Assembly (NCBI GenBank): GCA_964503885.1
Contig: CAZDCD010000034.1
Span: 1 to 41,071, forward strand
DNA: 41,071 nt
Direction of reading: 5' to 3'
Source: CAZDCD01 sp964503885
GTDB taxonomy: Bacteria > Bacteroidota > Bacteroidia > Bacteroidales > UBA10428
Part shown: one piece after another, positions 25,382 to 34,445 of the stretch
Numbering within the stretch: position 1 is the stretch's first letter
Layout: every line of letters starts with the position of its first letter
Notes under the pieces: generated by a model
What the model saw: the letters and a program-made list of their open reading frames with translations, nothing else
Told to the model about the DNA's origin: nothing
Databases searched by the model: none
Translations under genes and position numbers: made by a program

Positions 25382-27421
25382 TCAGTGGGTTGCCCTGATA
25401 AGAGCTACCGCTTCATCAATGGTTTTAAGGGGCATATTGCATGCATAATTTTCACATACATAGATTAGTGTGCTGTCGTTTAATTGGCGGTTTCTGAGCA
25501 GGGGCAGTTCACTGCTGCCTGAACTTCCTGCAAGGATGATCTCAGGAAAGTAATTTCGTTCAAGCTGTTTCCTGAACCGTTCTGCATTAGTTCCCGCTAT
25601 AGCTAGCTCAGGCTGCGGAGTGAGGTGGTTTAACATCACGATGCCCCAGTTTGCATAATACCTGCCGTTAGCAAACAGATCATCAACGATATTCGAAAGC
25701 ATCTGTGAAGAAATATCCATGTATCTCCGGTTATCGAAATACCTTGCCAGTATGAACAGGTTACCGGCCATCACGGAATTCGATGAAGGGATCACATTAT
25801 CGGTGATCTCCATCTTACGCACCACCAGATCATGGGTTATGTCGCTTGTATAATAAAACATGGATGAAGCCGGATCAAAAAAATGTCCGAGCGCATATTC
25901 GGTCAGCTCCCGGGCAGTATTGAGCCATCGTTCATCGAAAGTACTTCTGTACATGCTTATCATTGCCGCTGCTGTCAGAGCATAATCATCCAGGAAGGCA
26001 GAAATAGCCTTATTTTCTGATTTTATCCTTCGTTTCAGGCTGCTGTCATTCCCCATCATGGTAGTGACAATGTATTCCGAAGCATTCAAAGCCAGTGACA
26101 GGAAACGTGCGTCACCAAAAGCCCTGTATGCACCACACAGTCCTTTTACCGCCAAAGCATTCCACGAAGTCAGTTTCTTATCATCGAGACGCGGTTTTTC
26201 CCGTTTTTCCCTGTCCAGGAACAGCAGGGCCTTTCCCTTTTCAATGACTGCAGTAGCTTCCTCATCCGTGAGATGATGCCGTTCAGCCAGATTATGGTCG
26301 TTCCTGGTAAATTGCAGTATGTTTTTACCATACTCCCAGTTGCCTTCACCGGTCACGTTGAAATAATCGCAAAAAATGCCGGAATCTTTATCCAGTATCC
26401 GGTCAATTTCCTGCTTTGTCCATACATAGTATTTTCCTTCTTCATTTTCGCTGTCGGCATCGAGCGACGAAAAGAAGGCGCCCTCATCCGACAACAGCTC
26501 CCGTTCAAGAAAACCAACCGTTTCATACACCACCTTCCGGTATTTTTCGTTTCCGGAAACCTGCCAGGCTTCGCTGTAGAGCGATACCAGCTGGGCATTG
26601 TCGTAGAGCATTTTTTCAAAATGAGGTACGTGCCACCTGTCGTCAACAGCATACCTCGCAAAGCCTCCTCCGAGGTGATCGTAAATTCCGCCGTCAGCCA
26701 TTTTATCGAGGGTGAGCAGGGTGTGGCGCAGGGCTTCGTTGTCTCCGGTAATGTGATGGTACCGGAGTAAAAACAGGTATATGCAGGGCATCGGAAATTT
26801 CGGTGCTCCGGAAAAACCACCATTTACCCTGTCAAACGAACCGGTAAGGGCAGAAAAATAGTCAGCAGGGTCTGCGCTTCTGAATTTAACGGGCTTTTCC
26901 CCTGCGGGAATGAATTCGGTCTGTTGTATCCCTTTTTTCAGCTTCGCGGCCTGCTCCAGGGCTTTTGGTTTTTCGTTGGCATAGATCCCGGCCATGTAAT
27001 TCAGAACCTGCATCCAGTCTTCCCTGCGGAAATAGGTGCCTCCGTAAACCGGACTTCCGTCAGGTAATGCAAAACAGTTCAGTGGCCATCCTCCGCCACC
27101 GGTTAGCAACTGTAAGGCGTTCATATAAACCTGGTCGATGTCGGGGCGCTCTTCACGATCGACTTTGATGCAGACAAAGTTCTCATTCATCATGCGGGCC
27201 ACCTCCATGTCTTCAAACGATTCCTTTTCCATGACATGACACCAGTGGCATGCTGAGTAGCCTATGCTTACCAGTATCATTTTGTTTTCCTGCTGTGCCT
27301 TTTCCAGGGCTTCAGTACCCCAGGGATACCAGTCGACCGGATTGCCTGAATGCTGCAGCAAATAAGGACTGGATTCACCGGCAAGGTGATTCCGGTATTT
27401 TTTAGCGGATGAGGTATTCAC
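25382..27421 (-). CDS. DUF255/YyaL-type thioredoxin-fold protein
   Basis: A protein of about 679 residues from a GTG at 27421 (a GTG at 27508 in the same frame would add 29 residues of unrelated sequence). The N-terminus has the DUF255 signature HLAGESSPYLLQHSGNPVDWYPWG, then the thioredoxin-like CxxC in SIGYSACHWCHVMEKESF and NFVCIKVDREERPDIDQVYM. The rest is an alpha/alpha-barrel of the N-acylglucosamine-2-epimerase/six-hairpin type (for example FDRVNGGFSGAPKFPMP, HLGGGFARYAVDDRWHVPHFEKMLYDNAQL). This is the family of B. subtilis YyaL and human SPATA20. The biochemical role is unknown; a redox or carbohydrate function has been proposed for the family. Convergent with the MBL-fold gene. Confidence 0.88.
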   Translation of the reverse strand: MNTSSAKKYRNHLAGESSPYLLQHSGNPVDWYPWGTEALEKAQQENKMILVSIGYSACHWCHVMEKESFEDMEVARMMNENFVCIKVDREERPDIDQVYMNALQLLTGGGGWPLNCFALPDGSPVYGGTYFRREDWMQVLNYMAGIYANEKPKALEQAAKLKKGIQQTEFIPAGEKPVKFRSADPADYFSALTGSFDRVNGGFSGAPKFPMPCIYLFLLRYHHITGDNEALRHTLLTLDKMADGGIYDHLGGGFARYAVDDRWHVPHFEKMLYDNAQLVSLYSEAWQVSGNEKYRKVVYETVGFLERELLSDEGAFFSSLDADSENEEGKYYVWTKQEIDRILDKDSGIFCDYFNVTGEGNWEYGKNILQFTRNDHNLAERHHLTDEEATAVIEKGKALLFLDREKREKPRLDDKKLTSWNALAVKGLCGAYRAFGDARFLSLALNASEYIVTTMMGNDSSLKRRIKSENKAISAFLDDYALTAAAMISMYRSTFDERWLNTARELTEYALGHFFDPASSMFYYTSDITHDLVVRKMEITDNVIPSSNSVMAGNLFILARYFDNRRYMDISSQMLSNIVDDLFANGRYYANWGIVMLNHLTPQPELAIAGTNAERFRKQLERNYFPEIILAGSSGSSELPLLRNRQLNDSTLIYVCENYACNMPLKTIDEAVALIRATH

Positions 27422-27658
27422 AGGTTTTCTTTTACTGGATAACAACCGGGGAAAGGAATGGTTGGGGGTGCCTGCAGGTTGACAAATGTTTGTTATTAAT
27501 ACAATCACGGCATGAATATCTATGCCTGCTATGATTGCTTAAGGTCAAGGCAATCCATGATGCGGAAATGGCACCACCTTTTGAAAATAGCCGTAGATTT
27601 CCTTACCTTCACATTCAGGAACAGCTATGTGTATAACTTTCCATTAACCATAAAGAAA

Positions 27659-27997
27659 ATGAAGAACTACAGCAACCGGTCGTTCTGGCAAAAAATAAAA
27701 AATTTTGCTGCTGCTGCCGGCAGAAAGGTAACCCTGCCGGCCCTTGCCATGTATTACTGCATGAAGGATAAAGACACTCCTCTGCGGGCAAAGCTGATTA
27801 TCATCGGTGCCCTGGGGTATTTTATCCTGCCGGCCGACATGATCTGCGACCTGTCGCCCCTGGTTGGTTTTACAGATGACCTGACCGTACTTGTCACAGC
27901 CTATGAGCTGATCAGGAAGCATGTTAAAGACGAACATATTCAAAAAGCACAGGAGCAGGTCGAAGCCTTCCTTAAACCGGCAATTGGAAGAGGTTAG
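27659..27997 (+). CDS. DUF1232 (YkvA-like) membrane protein
   Basis: A protein of about 112 residues from ATG 27659. An in-frame ATG at 27512 would add 49 residues that look non-coding, and a TTG...TACCTTCA arrangement with 20-bp spacing at 27582-27612 suggests that transcription starts after it. The DUF1232 core is clear: MYYCMKDKDTPLRAKLIII followed by GALGYFILPADMICDLSP and GFTDDLTVLVTAYELI. The family has one or two membrane segments around the LPxDxIxD motif. The function is unknown. Confidence 0.8.
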   Translation: MKNYSNRSFWQKIKNFAAAAGRKVTLPALAMYYCMKDKDTPLRAKLIIIGALGYFILPADMICDLSPLVGFTDDLTVLVTAYELIRKHVKDEHIQKAQEQVEAFLKPAIGRG

Positions 27998-28040
27998 TAT
28001 TTTTCTTCAGGAGTAAATACAATCATGAGCAATAATGATT

Positions 28041-28085
28041 TTGCATTTTTTGCAACTTTTGAATGGTAATTTGCAAAAATTGCAA
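28041..28085. repeat. TTGCA dyad element, copy 1
   Basis: The two 15-base arms TTGCATTTTTTGCAA and TTGCAAAAATTGCAA are separated by 15 bases. The arms are inverted complements except at one position, and each is nearly palindromic itself. Both arms are identical in the copy at 34538-34583, while the spacers differ. It lies between the convergent DUF1232 and sulfatase genes. Confidence 0.6.
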
Positions 28086-28091
28086 TTCAGA

Positions 28092-29507
28092 TCACTCTTC
28101 CACCCTTCCCGGTTCACGGCTGGTTGCTTTGAGTTCTTTGTCGAACATCAGCGCCTTCTCTTTCAGCCTTTCCGCGATGTCAGGGTGCTGCGCAATCACA
28201 TTGTTCTTTTCGGATATATCGTTTTCAAGGTCATACAGTGCATATCCGATTTCGGCTTTTTCAGTAGTGCCGGGTTCCCCATCTCTGCCCGGTTCTGTAA
28301 CAGTATTGTACCCATGCGGGAAATGCAGTTTCCAGTTCCCGCTGCGGACAGCCTCCAGCGCATTCCCTGTATAAAAATATAGTGCATCGTTGGGTGTCTT
28401 TGCGTCCTTTTCACCGGTCATAAGAGACAGAATATCTGATCCGTCGATCTTTTTTTCCGGAAGTCCGGTATGGGCTATGCCGGCAATTGTGGGTAAAATA
28501 TCGATCGCGGAAACGGGTTCGGTGCATACTGTTCCGGCAGGAATAATATCCGGCCATGCCATAATGCATGCCTCCCGTTGTCCTCCCTCGAACGTGGTGG
28601 TTTTGCCCTCCCTCAGGGGAAAGGCGCTCCCGGCGTGGTTTCCGTATACCAGCCATGGCCCGTTATCAGATGTGAACACGATCAGGGTGTTCTTTTCAAG
28701 GCCCAGTTCTTTCAATGTTTGGATGATCTGCCCTACCGACCAGTCGATCTCCATGATCACATCACCGTATAACCCCTGCTGCGATTTCCCGCTGAACTTA
28801 TCCGAGACATATATCGGCACATGGGGCATGGAGTGTGCCAGGTAGAGGAAAAAAGGCCGGTCTTTTGTGCGCCTGATAAAGTCGACCGCATATTCGGTAT
28901 ACCAGGTGGTGAGGTTGTGCTGATCGGGATCCGTCATCACCACCGAATCGCCTCTCATCAGCGGTAAAGGGGGATATGAGGAATCGGTCTCGGGCCTCAT
29001 ATCGTTGGAATAGGGCAATCCGAAATATTCGTCGAAGCCCTGGTGAAGGGGCAGGAATTCTTTGTAATGCCCGAGGTGCCACTTACCCACACAGGCTGTG
29101 GCATATCCTTTGGTCTTTAACAGTTCGGGTAGTGTTGTTTCTTCAGGATTCAAACCAATCGTCGACCTTCCTTTGGTCCATTCAGGCCCGTCGGGGGCAA
29201 GCACATCGGGTATGCCCACCCGCTGGGGGTAACAACCGGTAAGAAGGGCAGCCCGGGAAGGGGAACAGACATTTGCCGCGACATAAAAATCGGTGAATCG
29301 TATCCCTGCCGAAGACAGACTGTCGATGTTCGGGGTCTCAAAGTCTTTGGCGCCAAAGCAGCCGAGGTCGTTATACCCCTGGTCATCAGTAAGGATGATG
29401 ATTATGTTCGGTGACGGTTTGATCCTGGTCTTTCCGGGACCAGAGTGGCAGCAAGCCAGGGTGCCTGACATGGCACATAAAAATGATCGTTGAAGTGTGG
29501 TGTTCAT
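28092..29507 (-). CDS. Sulfatase, Cys-type, lipoprotein
   Basis: A 471-residue sulfatase from ATG 29507; a GTG at 29549 would precede the signal sequence by 14 residues. The signal peptide ends in a lipobox (TLACC, Cys19/20). The alkaline-phosphatase-like fold shows IIIILTDDQGYND with metal ligands Asp41 and Asp42, the active-site motif VCSPSRAALLTG with Cys81 destined to become formylglycine, CVGKWHLGH and LIVFTSDNGPW. Substrates are unknown; it could be an arylsulfatase or glycan sulfatase in the periplasm. The maturing enzyme is the next gene to the right. It appears to have its own 160-bp upstream space. Confidence 0.9.
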   Translation of the reverse strand: MNTTLQRSFLCAMSGTLACCHSGPGKTRIKPSPNIIIILTDDQGYNDLGCFGAKDFETPNIDSLSSAGIRFTDFYVAANVCSPSRAALLTGCYPQRVGIPDVLAPDGPEWTKGRSTIGLNPEETTLPELLKTKGYATACVGKWHLGHYKEFLPLHQGFDEYFGLPYSNDMRPETDSSYPPLPLMRGDSVVMTDPDQHNLTTWYTEYAVDFIRRTKDRPFFLYLAHSMPHVPIYVSDKFSGKSQQGLYGDVIMEIDWSVGQIIQTLKELGLEKNTLIVFTSDNGPWLVYGNHAGSAFPLREGKTTTFEGGQREACIMAWPDIIPAGTVCTEPVSAIDILPTIAGIAHTGLPEKKIDGSDILSLMTGEKDAKTPNDALYFYTGNALEAVRSGNWKLHFPHGYNTVTEPGRDGEPGTTEKAEIGYALYDLENDISEKNNVIAQHPDIAERLKEKALMFDKELKATSREPGRVEE

Positions 29508-29670
29508 AGTTAAATAAGTTTTCGATATATGGATTTTAAATTTGCGCACTACTTATTAGTCATTTGCATCATATCCAATAGAATTAAACGTCATTCCAAT
29601 TTTTTATTTGTTTAGTTGTTTTTCTGCAATATTCTATTTGTTAAAGAACTAATTCATTTCGCATTGGTAA

Positions 29671-30942
29671 TTATTCCTGATTTTCTCTCTTCTCCTTATT
29701 TCTTAAATGTTCCATAATATTAGCCGGTGGTCGCTGATGTTTCAGCTCTTCGACCATAAACTGCATATATGGGGCAACATGGCCAAAGAAGATCTTATAG
29801 CTTTCACACAAATAATTCAATCCCTTTTCACCATTGGGCGCAAGGATAAACCGGTGTTTCGGGCATTCGCCGTGGCAGGCAAAGAGAAAATTGCACCGCC
29901 TGCAGTACAAAGGCAGGTCATCTTTCTTTGCCATTCCGAACCGGAACTGTTTATCCGACCTGAACATGTCACCCAATGATCTTTCCATGATATTGCCCAG
30001 ATGGTTTTCGTTGTACACATAATGATCACATGAATACAGGTCGCCATTATGCTCCAAGGCTGCGCCCAGCCCGCAGGTCTCATCAAAAACGCACAATCCC
30101 CCCGGAACCCCGACCCAGTTAGCCAGCGCAACATCAAAGATCTGCACGAAATACCTGCCCACATCGGATCGTACCCATTCGTCGAAGACCGTAACGAGGA
30201 AATTACCGTAACCTGCAGGAGTTACCGACCATTCTGCCACATCGGCATCGCACGGGTATCCGGGTGGAATCAGCTGCAATCCGTTTGTATTTTTAGCCCT
30301 CCGTTCGACAACCGGTATGAACTGGATGTACCGGCTTGGAATATTTTTCAGGAACCTGTAGACCTTTTCAGGATATTTCGAACTCTCAATGTTTACCACA
30401 GTAAGCGTATTGAATTCCACCTTATATTTCTGCAGCAGCCCGATGCTTTTCATTACGGGTTGGAATGATCCTTTTCCCGCAATGTTCTGCCGGTAATGGT
30501 CGTGGATATCCTCCGGTCCGTCCACGGAAATTCCAACCAGAAACCCGTTATCCGCAAAAAACCTGCACCAGTCGTCGTTGAGTAATGTTCCGTTCGTCTG
30601 AAAATTGTTCTCGATATTCCTGCTACCGGCATACTTTTTCTGGAGAGCCAGGGCCTTTTCATAGAAAGCCAGTCCCGCTAACGCAGGCTCTCCTCCCTGC
30701 CAGGTAAAGGTGATGGTATCTGCTTTCTGCTCTTCAATATACTGTATAATAAACCGCTCCAGGGCTTCATCAGGCATGGTCAGGTTTCCGGCAACCGGGT
30801 ACAGCTCCTTTTTCTCGAGGTAATAGCAGTAGGTGCAATTCAGGTTGCATTGCGGTCCGGCAGGTTTTACCATCACCTGGAAAGCTTCCGGTATCTTGTT
30901 TATCCTTACGGCTTCGCTGAAATGGATGATCTTTTTTGCCAT
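29671..30942 (-). CDS. Anaerobic sulfatase-maturating enzyme (radical SAM)
   Basis: A 423-residue radical-SAM protein. The AdoMet cluster motif is in CNLNCTYCYY (Cys32, Cys36, Cys39), followed by FTWQGGEPALAG. The C-terminal SPASM-type region carries further cluster cysteines in CVFDETCGLG, YSCDHYVYNENHLGN and CRRCNFLFACHGECPKHRF. This is the anSME family, which oxidises a Cys or Ser in the C/S-x-P-x-R motif of sulfatases to formylglycine in the cytoplasm before export, without oxygen. It is flanked by its two likely clients. It starts 39 bp after the Ser-type sulfatase stop, so those two are probably co-transcribed. Confidence 0.93.
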   Translation of the reverse strand: MAKKIIHFSEAVRINKIPEAFQVMVKPAGPQCNLNCTYCYYLEKKELYPVAGNLTMPDEALERFIIQYIEEQKADTITFTWQGGEPALAGLAFYEKALALQKKYAGSRNIENNFQTNGTLLNDDWCRFFADNGFLVGISVDGPEDIHDHYRQNIAGKGSFQPVMKSIGLLQKYKVEFNTLTVVNIESSKYPEKVYRFLKNIPSRYIQFIPVVERRAKNTNGLQLIPPGYPCDADVAEWSVTPAGYGNFLVTVFDEWVRSDVGRYFVQIFDVALANWVGVPGGLCVFDETCGLGAALEHNGDLYSCDHYVYNENHLGNIMERSLGDMFRSDKQFRFGMAKKDDLPLYCRRCNFLFACHGECPKHRFILAPNGEKGLNYLCESYKIFFGHVAPYMQFMVEELKHQRPPANIMEHLRNKEKRENQE

Positions 30943-30981
30943 TATTTTTGCTTCTGATCTGCGACAAAGGTTTTCCTGTTC

Positions 30982-32886
30982 TTATTTTAAAACATATTCG
31001 TAATTTATCTTATTTGTTTCCCTGTCGACGCCCCATTTATCAAGGAGCCACATGGCAGCATGCGCATCGTAGTTATTCCTTTCCTGTGGTGCCAGATTCC
31101 GGATGAAGGTGATCACTTTTTTCTTTGTATCCGGACTATCATCGTTAATACAATCGAGCGTGTTCAGTACACGGCACCTTGCCATCACATCAGCACAATT
31201 CAGCACACTGAAAAGCGCTTTTTTTGCGTCTTCCCTTTTCCCGAGGTTATATAACGCTTCTGCAGATACCACCACCACATCAGGCGACGGGTCATTCAGC
31301 GCAGTTTCGAGCTGAAGCACAGCGCCCCCTGCTTTTTCTCCCAGAATCAGAAGGCCGGTAGCCCCCCAGTACCGAATGCCGCTATCGCTGTTTTTCAGAT
31401 ATCCGGTCAGCAGATCAATATTTTCTACTTGTCCGTACGATGCAATTTCTCTTGCTTCAATAAGTTCCCGGACGGGTACCTTACCCGACCTGAAATAATC
31501 ATACACCGGCATATCCCCTGCACGGCTGACGCGTTCGGCTTCCGGTATTATTCCTGTGTCATATATCCGGACTGCCCAGTCACGGTTCGCCCTACGCATG
31601 CGCTCCAGCACATCGCGGTAAACAGGGTCATTTGCCAGGTTATTTACTTCCCAGGGATCGTTTTCGGTATCATAAAGCTCTTCGGCAGGTTTTGTATTCC
31701 AGAAAACACGTTGAGTTGCGTTGCATTTGCCTTCCCGGAAGTATCGTTCCCATGACCGGACAGAAGGCGCTCTCCACAGGTATTCAAGGTGCTGGCCGTA
31801 TACCCGGTATGGCATATAATTGTGAATATAACGAAATTGCTTATCCCTTACCGCCCTGCTAATATCGTAGCGTTCATCCATCCGGTCCCTGAACATATAA
31901 GCATACTCAGGGTCCGGCGTTTTCTGCTTACCGAGGAATGCATCTCCCTGCATGGATTCAGGTATGGGAATTTCTGCAATGCTGAGCAGGGTAGGCGCCA
32001 GGTCCACAAAACTAATCAGCCGGTCTACCGCGCTCCCGGGTTTTTTTGCAGGAAAGAGATGTTTGTATTTCTTTGGGATCCGGATGATAAATGGAATATG
32101 TGTGCCTGATTCATATACATACCGTTTGCTCCGGGCAAGAATACCCCCGTGATCGGCATAATAAAAAACGATTGTATTTTCAGCCAGTCCGTTTTCTTTC
32201 AATTCCTGCAGGATTGCATGCACCAGGCTGTCAAGGACAGTGATCTTATCATAATATTGTGCCCAGTCATGCCGCATTTCCGGGGTATCGGGATGATAGG
32301 GAGGCAATTTTACCTTCCCGGGGTCATGCTTTAGTTCCGCAACCGGAACAGACTCGTGGATGGAGCTTTCATGAGTCACAAAAATGTTGAATACCTGGAA
32401 AAATGGCTGTCCCGGTCTCCGGTGTTTATAATGAGCCGTATCGCTCGATTCATCCCATATCCCCTGACCGGGATATTGTGTATTGTAATCCTCTTTGCTG
32501 TTGTTTGCACAATAATACCCTTTGGCCCGCAAATATTCGGGATAGAATTTTATGTCCGGGGAGTGAGGATACCAGCTCCGCATCTCCTGGTTACCGCCGG
32601 AATTTGCATACACACCTGTAATGATGGTATTGCGCGCCGGTGCAGAGACAGGGGCATTTGCATACGCATGCGTATAACGAAACCCTTCTGAAGCAAGCCT
32701 GTCGAGGTTTGGGGTGACAGCAAATTCATCACCGTAGCAGCTGAAAAAGGGACTGTTGTCTTCACTGGTTATCCATAATATATTCGGAAGATCCTGCTCT
32801 TTTTGTCCTGTGCAGCCATATATAGCTGCAAAGCTCAGAGCAGCGATACCGAGGGTTGTGTCGGTGATGATTTGCCTGGGTTGCAT
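30982..32886 (-). CDS. Sulfatase, Ser-type, with HEAT-like C-terminus
   Basis: A 634-residue lipoprotein sulfatase (lipobox IYGC, Cys25). The catalytic core has NILWITSEDNSPFFSCYGD, VTPNLDRLASEGFRYTHAYA and the active-site motif VSAPARNTIITG, in which Ser81 replaces the usual cysteine. Downstream are VFYYADHGG and AVRDKQFRYIHNY. Residues about 480-610 are helical repeats of the HEAT type (GIRYWGATGLLILGEKA, PSPDVVVVSAEALYNLG). Ser-type sulfatases need an anSME-type maturase, and one follows 39 bp downstream. This subgroup often acts on glycosaminoglycan-like or algal sulfated sugars; the actual substrate is unknown. The Cys81-equivalent position being Ser is the main difference from its neighbour. 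Confidence 0.88.
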   Translation of the reverse strand: MQPRQIITDTTLGIAALSFAAIYGCTGQKEQDLPNILWITSEDNSPFFSCYGDEFAVTPNLDRLASEGFRYTHAYANAPVSAPARNTIITGVYANSGGNQEMRSWYPHSPDIKFYPEYLRAKGYYCANNSKEDYNTQYPGQGIWDESSDTAHYKHRRPGQPFFQVFNIFVTHESSIHESVPVAELKHDPGKVKLPPYHPDTPEMRHDWAQYYDKITVLDSLVHAILQELKENGLAENTIVFYYADHGGILARSKRYVYESGTHIPFIIRIPKKYKHLFPAKKPGSAVDRLISFVDLAPTLLSIAEIPIPESMQGDAFLGKQKTPDPEYAYMFRDRMDERYDISRAVRDKQFRYIHNYMPYRVYGQHLEYLWRAPSVRSWERYFREGKCNATQRVFWNTKPAEELYDTENDPWEVNNLANDPVYRDVLERMRRANRDWAVRIYDTGIIPEAERVSRAGDMPVYDYFRSGKVPVRELIEAREIASYGQVENIDLLTGYLKNSDSGIRYWGATGLLILGEKAGGAVLQLETALNDPSPDVVVVSAEALYNLGKREDAKKALFSVLNCADVMARCRVLNTLDCINDDSPDTKKKVITFIRNLAPQERNNYDAHAAMWLLDKWGVDRETNKINYEYVLK

Positions 32887-32992
32887 TGTACTATTGTTTT
32901 ATATTTATCCGGCCAGCTTATTCAATGGTTCTCATGGAATAAGGGGATCTTCCTCTTTGATTGCAGTGACGGCAACATGGCCTGATACATGT

Positions 32993-33024
32993 TAAAGGTA
33001 TAAAAAAACCGGTTAACCCGGTTT
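32993..33024 (-). promoter_or_regulatory. Hairpin plus T-run next to a -7-like box upstream of the Ser-type sulfatase
   Basis: On the minus strand, AAACCGG-loop-CCGGTTT (33024-33006) is followed by T residues and then TACCTTTA (33000-32993), close to the -7 consensus, about 107 bp before the ATG at 32886. The hairpin plus T-run could terminate transcription arriving from upstream and the box start the sulfatase transcript. No -33 match is seen. Confidence 0.4.
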
Positions 33025-33131
33025 ATGAAAAAGAACTGTTTTCAGGTTTTGTTTCTGTAAGATACTTATGCATGAATGGATGATAGTATGGCCCCATCCT
33101 AATTCCTTTGTAAAATAATAAGCAACAAAAA

Positions 33132-33293
33132 ATGAGCGAAGGGCTGAAAAATGGCAGATATCGGGATGGCTATGGCCAGCACTGCGAAATCACGGGTATG
33201 AATCTCCAAAGCAAGCTTTGGAAACCAATTCCGCAGCAGAGTTACGGGGAACCGATCCCGCCTGGGGCGGGAGAGCTCAGCGCAGCTAATTAA
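33132..33293 (+). CDS. Possible 53-residue open frame
   Basis: ATG at 33132 preceded by an A-rich AGCAACAAAAA, and TAA at 33291. The product (MSEGLKNGRYRDGYGQHCE...) is unrecognised, without signal peptide or membrane helix. Its 3' half overlaps the palindromic block, so it may be accidental. Listed because it is too short for ordinary gene calling and has a plausible start. Confidence 0.15.
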   Translation: MSEGLKNGRYRDGYGQHCEITGMNLQSKLWKPIPQQSYGEPIPPGAGELSAAN

Positions 33294-33469
33294 ACCCTCC
33301 GCCTTCGGCGGGATTATTCCCGTTGGTCATGAGACCACTTCGTTCAGTTATTCGCCACGCATTTGCGTGGCTCATGAGAACGTTTCACTTAGTTGTTCAA
33401 CTTATAAATTTCAACCTGCTTGCAGCCTGTCTGCGGCAGGCAGGCAAGTGCACTGCGTTTTTGAAATTT
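33205..33469. repeat. Stem-loop-rich intergenic block
   Basis: Perfect small hairpins follow one another: TCCAAAGC/GCTTTGGA (33205-33222), TCCCGCC/GGCGGGA (33256-33272), CCGCC/GGCGG (33299-33311), TGGTC/GACCA (33324-33337), GCCACGCA/TGCGTGGC (33354-33371), and a larger inverted repeat AAATTTCAA/TTGAAATTT (33406-33414, 33461-33469) enclosing GCCTG-rich palindromes. This density is not explained by a terminator and resembles a dispersed intergenic or decayed mobile sequence. Confidence 0.55.
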
Positions 33470-33501
33470 GAGTTTCACGAATAAAATTTAAGTAGCCATA
33501 C

Positions 33502-34344
33502 TCATTCAACCACCGTCCAGGAAACACAGTTAAACACCCCGCTATACTCTGCAATCCAGTTGGCGGTAAAGGGAACAACCCTGTTCGCGGATCCGAAAAC
33601 CTGCTGCATGATCTCCATGGCCTGTGGATCTTCTCTGATGCCGAACTGGGGGACCACGACCAGGTCTGAGGCATGCAAATAATTAATATACAGGCCGATT
33701 GCCGTATCCTGCCTGTCCTCCACGGTACACGGAAGGGGTATATGCCGCAGCCCGTTTGCCGACAATACGGTTAAGAATTCTTTTAACCACGATCGTTTCG
33801 GTTCGGTCTCCGGATCATTGACCAGCACCGTATCCGCATCCGCAAACCGCACCAGTCCGTCGGCATGGCCTGTATTGTCCCCGGGGTATTCGGGAATGAT
33901 AATGACTTTGCACTGAAGGTCATTCTCCAGTTGCCGGATAACAGCATCATCAGAAGAAAACCAGTACCTGTTGTCTTTGATCACCCTGTCGGTGACAATC
34001 ACCTTATCCGTCCATTTAACCACATTGCCCCCATCGAGGATGAGGCTGCTGTATTTGGGCTGTACCAGCTTATTTTCAAGCTCTATCTTGGCAGGATTGC
34101 TGATCAGGTCGTGCTCACTAATGTCGAAATACCGTCCCGGCCTGAATATAAACTGCACAAAGTCTTTTTCCGAAACCTGCACGGGCATGTAATCGCGGCA
34201 GAAATAGTCGTTGGTCAGGTCGAGCAGCTTTACCTTCACGCCCTGTTTTGCAAGAAATTTCCGGAATCCGGCAAAGTCATTCCCTTCCAGGAAAAGACAG
34301 GCATCGGCAAGATACACGGTATTGGTCTGGTGATCGGCGATCAT
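33502..34344 (-). CDS. Agmatine-deiminase-family (PAD_porph) protein
   Basis: A 280-residue protein of the guanidine-deiminase superfamily. Recognisable elements are NDYFCRDYMPVQV (the region of the substrate-binding Asp and Arg), LILDGGNVVKW, the catalytic-His region DNTGHADGLVRFAD and the C-terminal nucleophile region SGVFNCVSWTV with Cys273. Classical agmatine deiminases have about 370 residues, so this is a shorter version that lacks the N-terminal MPxEW segment. The family hydrolyses agmatine or peptidyl-arginine guanidino groups to release ammonia; which one applies here is not known. No polyamine gene is adjacent. It is probably a single-gene unit with its own promoter near 34450. Confidence 0.82.
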   Translation of the reverse strand: MIADHQTNTVYLADACLFLEGNDFAGFRKFLAKQGVKVKLLDLTNDYFCRDYMPVQVSEKDFVQFIFRPGRYFDISEHDLISNPAKIELENKLVQPKYSSLILDGGNVVKWTDKVIVTDRVIKDNRYWFSSDDAVIRQLENDLQCKVIIIPEYPGDNTGHADGLVRFADADTVLVNDPETEPKRSWLKEFLTVLSANGLRHIPLPCTVEDRQDTAIGLYINYLHASDLVVVPQFGIREDPQAMEIMQQVFGSANRVVPFTANWIAEYSGVFNCVSWTVVE

Positions 34345-34445
34345 AGGTTCAGTGTGGTTTTAAGCGTTTTTCCGATAAGCCGGGTTTTCGCCTGAACCCA
34401 ATATCATCAAATTCATAGGTTCTGGCGTTGTTGCCCGGTTCGGGT

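Larger units (their letters stand above)
32887..33501. other. Gene-free stretch with many stem-loops
   Basis: About 615 bp between the sulfatase and the agmatine-deiminase-family gene. It contains a terminator-like hairpin next to a TACCTTTA box at 32993-33024, a possible 53-codon frame at 33132-33293 and the stem-loop-rich block 33205-33469. I see no recognised gene. It has higher GC in the palindromes than around them. Confidence 0.5.

Noticed and set aside
33205..33469. CRISPR array
   Set aside because: The palindromes differ from one another and there is no regular repeat-spacer pattern.
33502..34344. Polyamine synthesis operon
   Set aside because: The agmatine-deiminase-like gene is single and no arginine decarboxylase or carbamoylputrescine amidase is adjacent.
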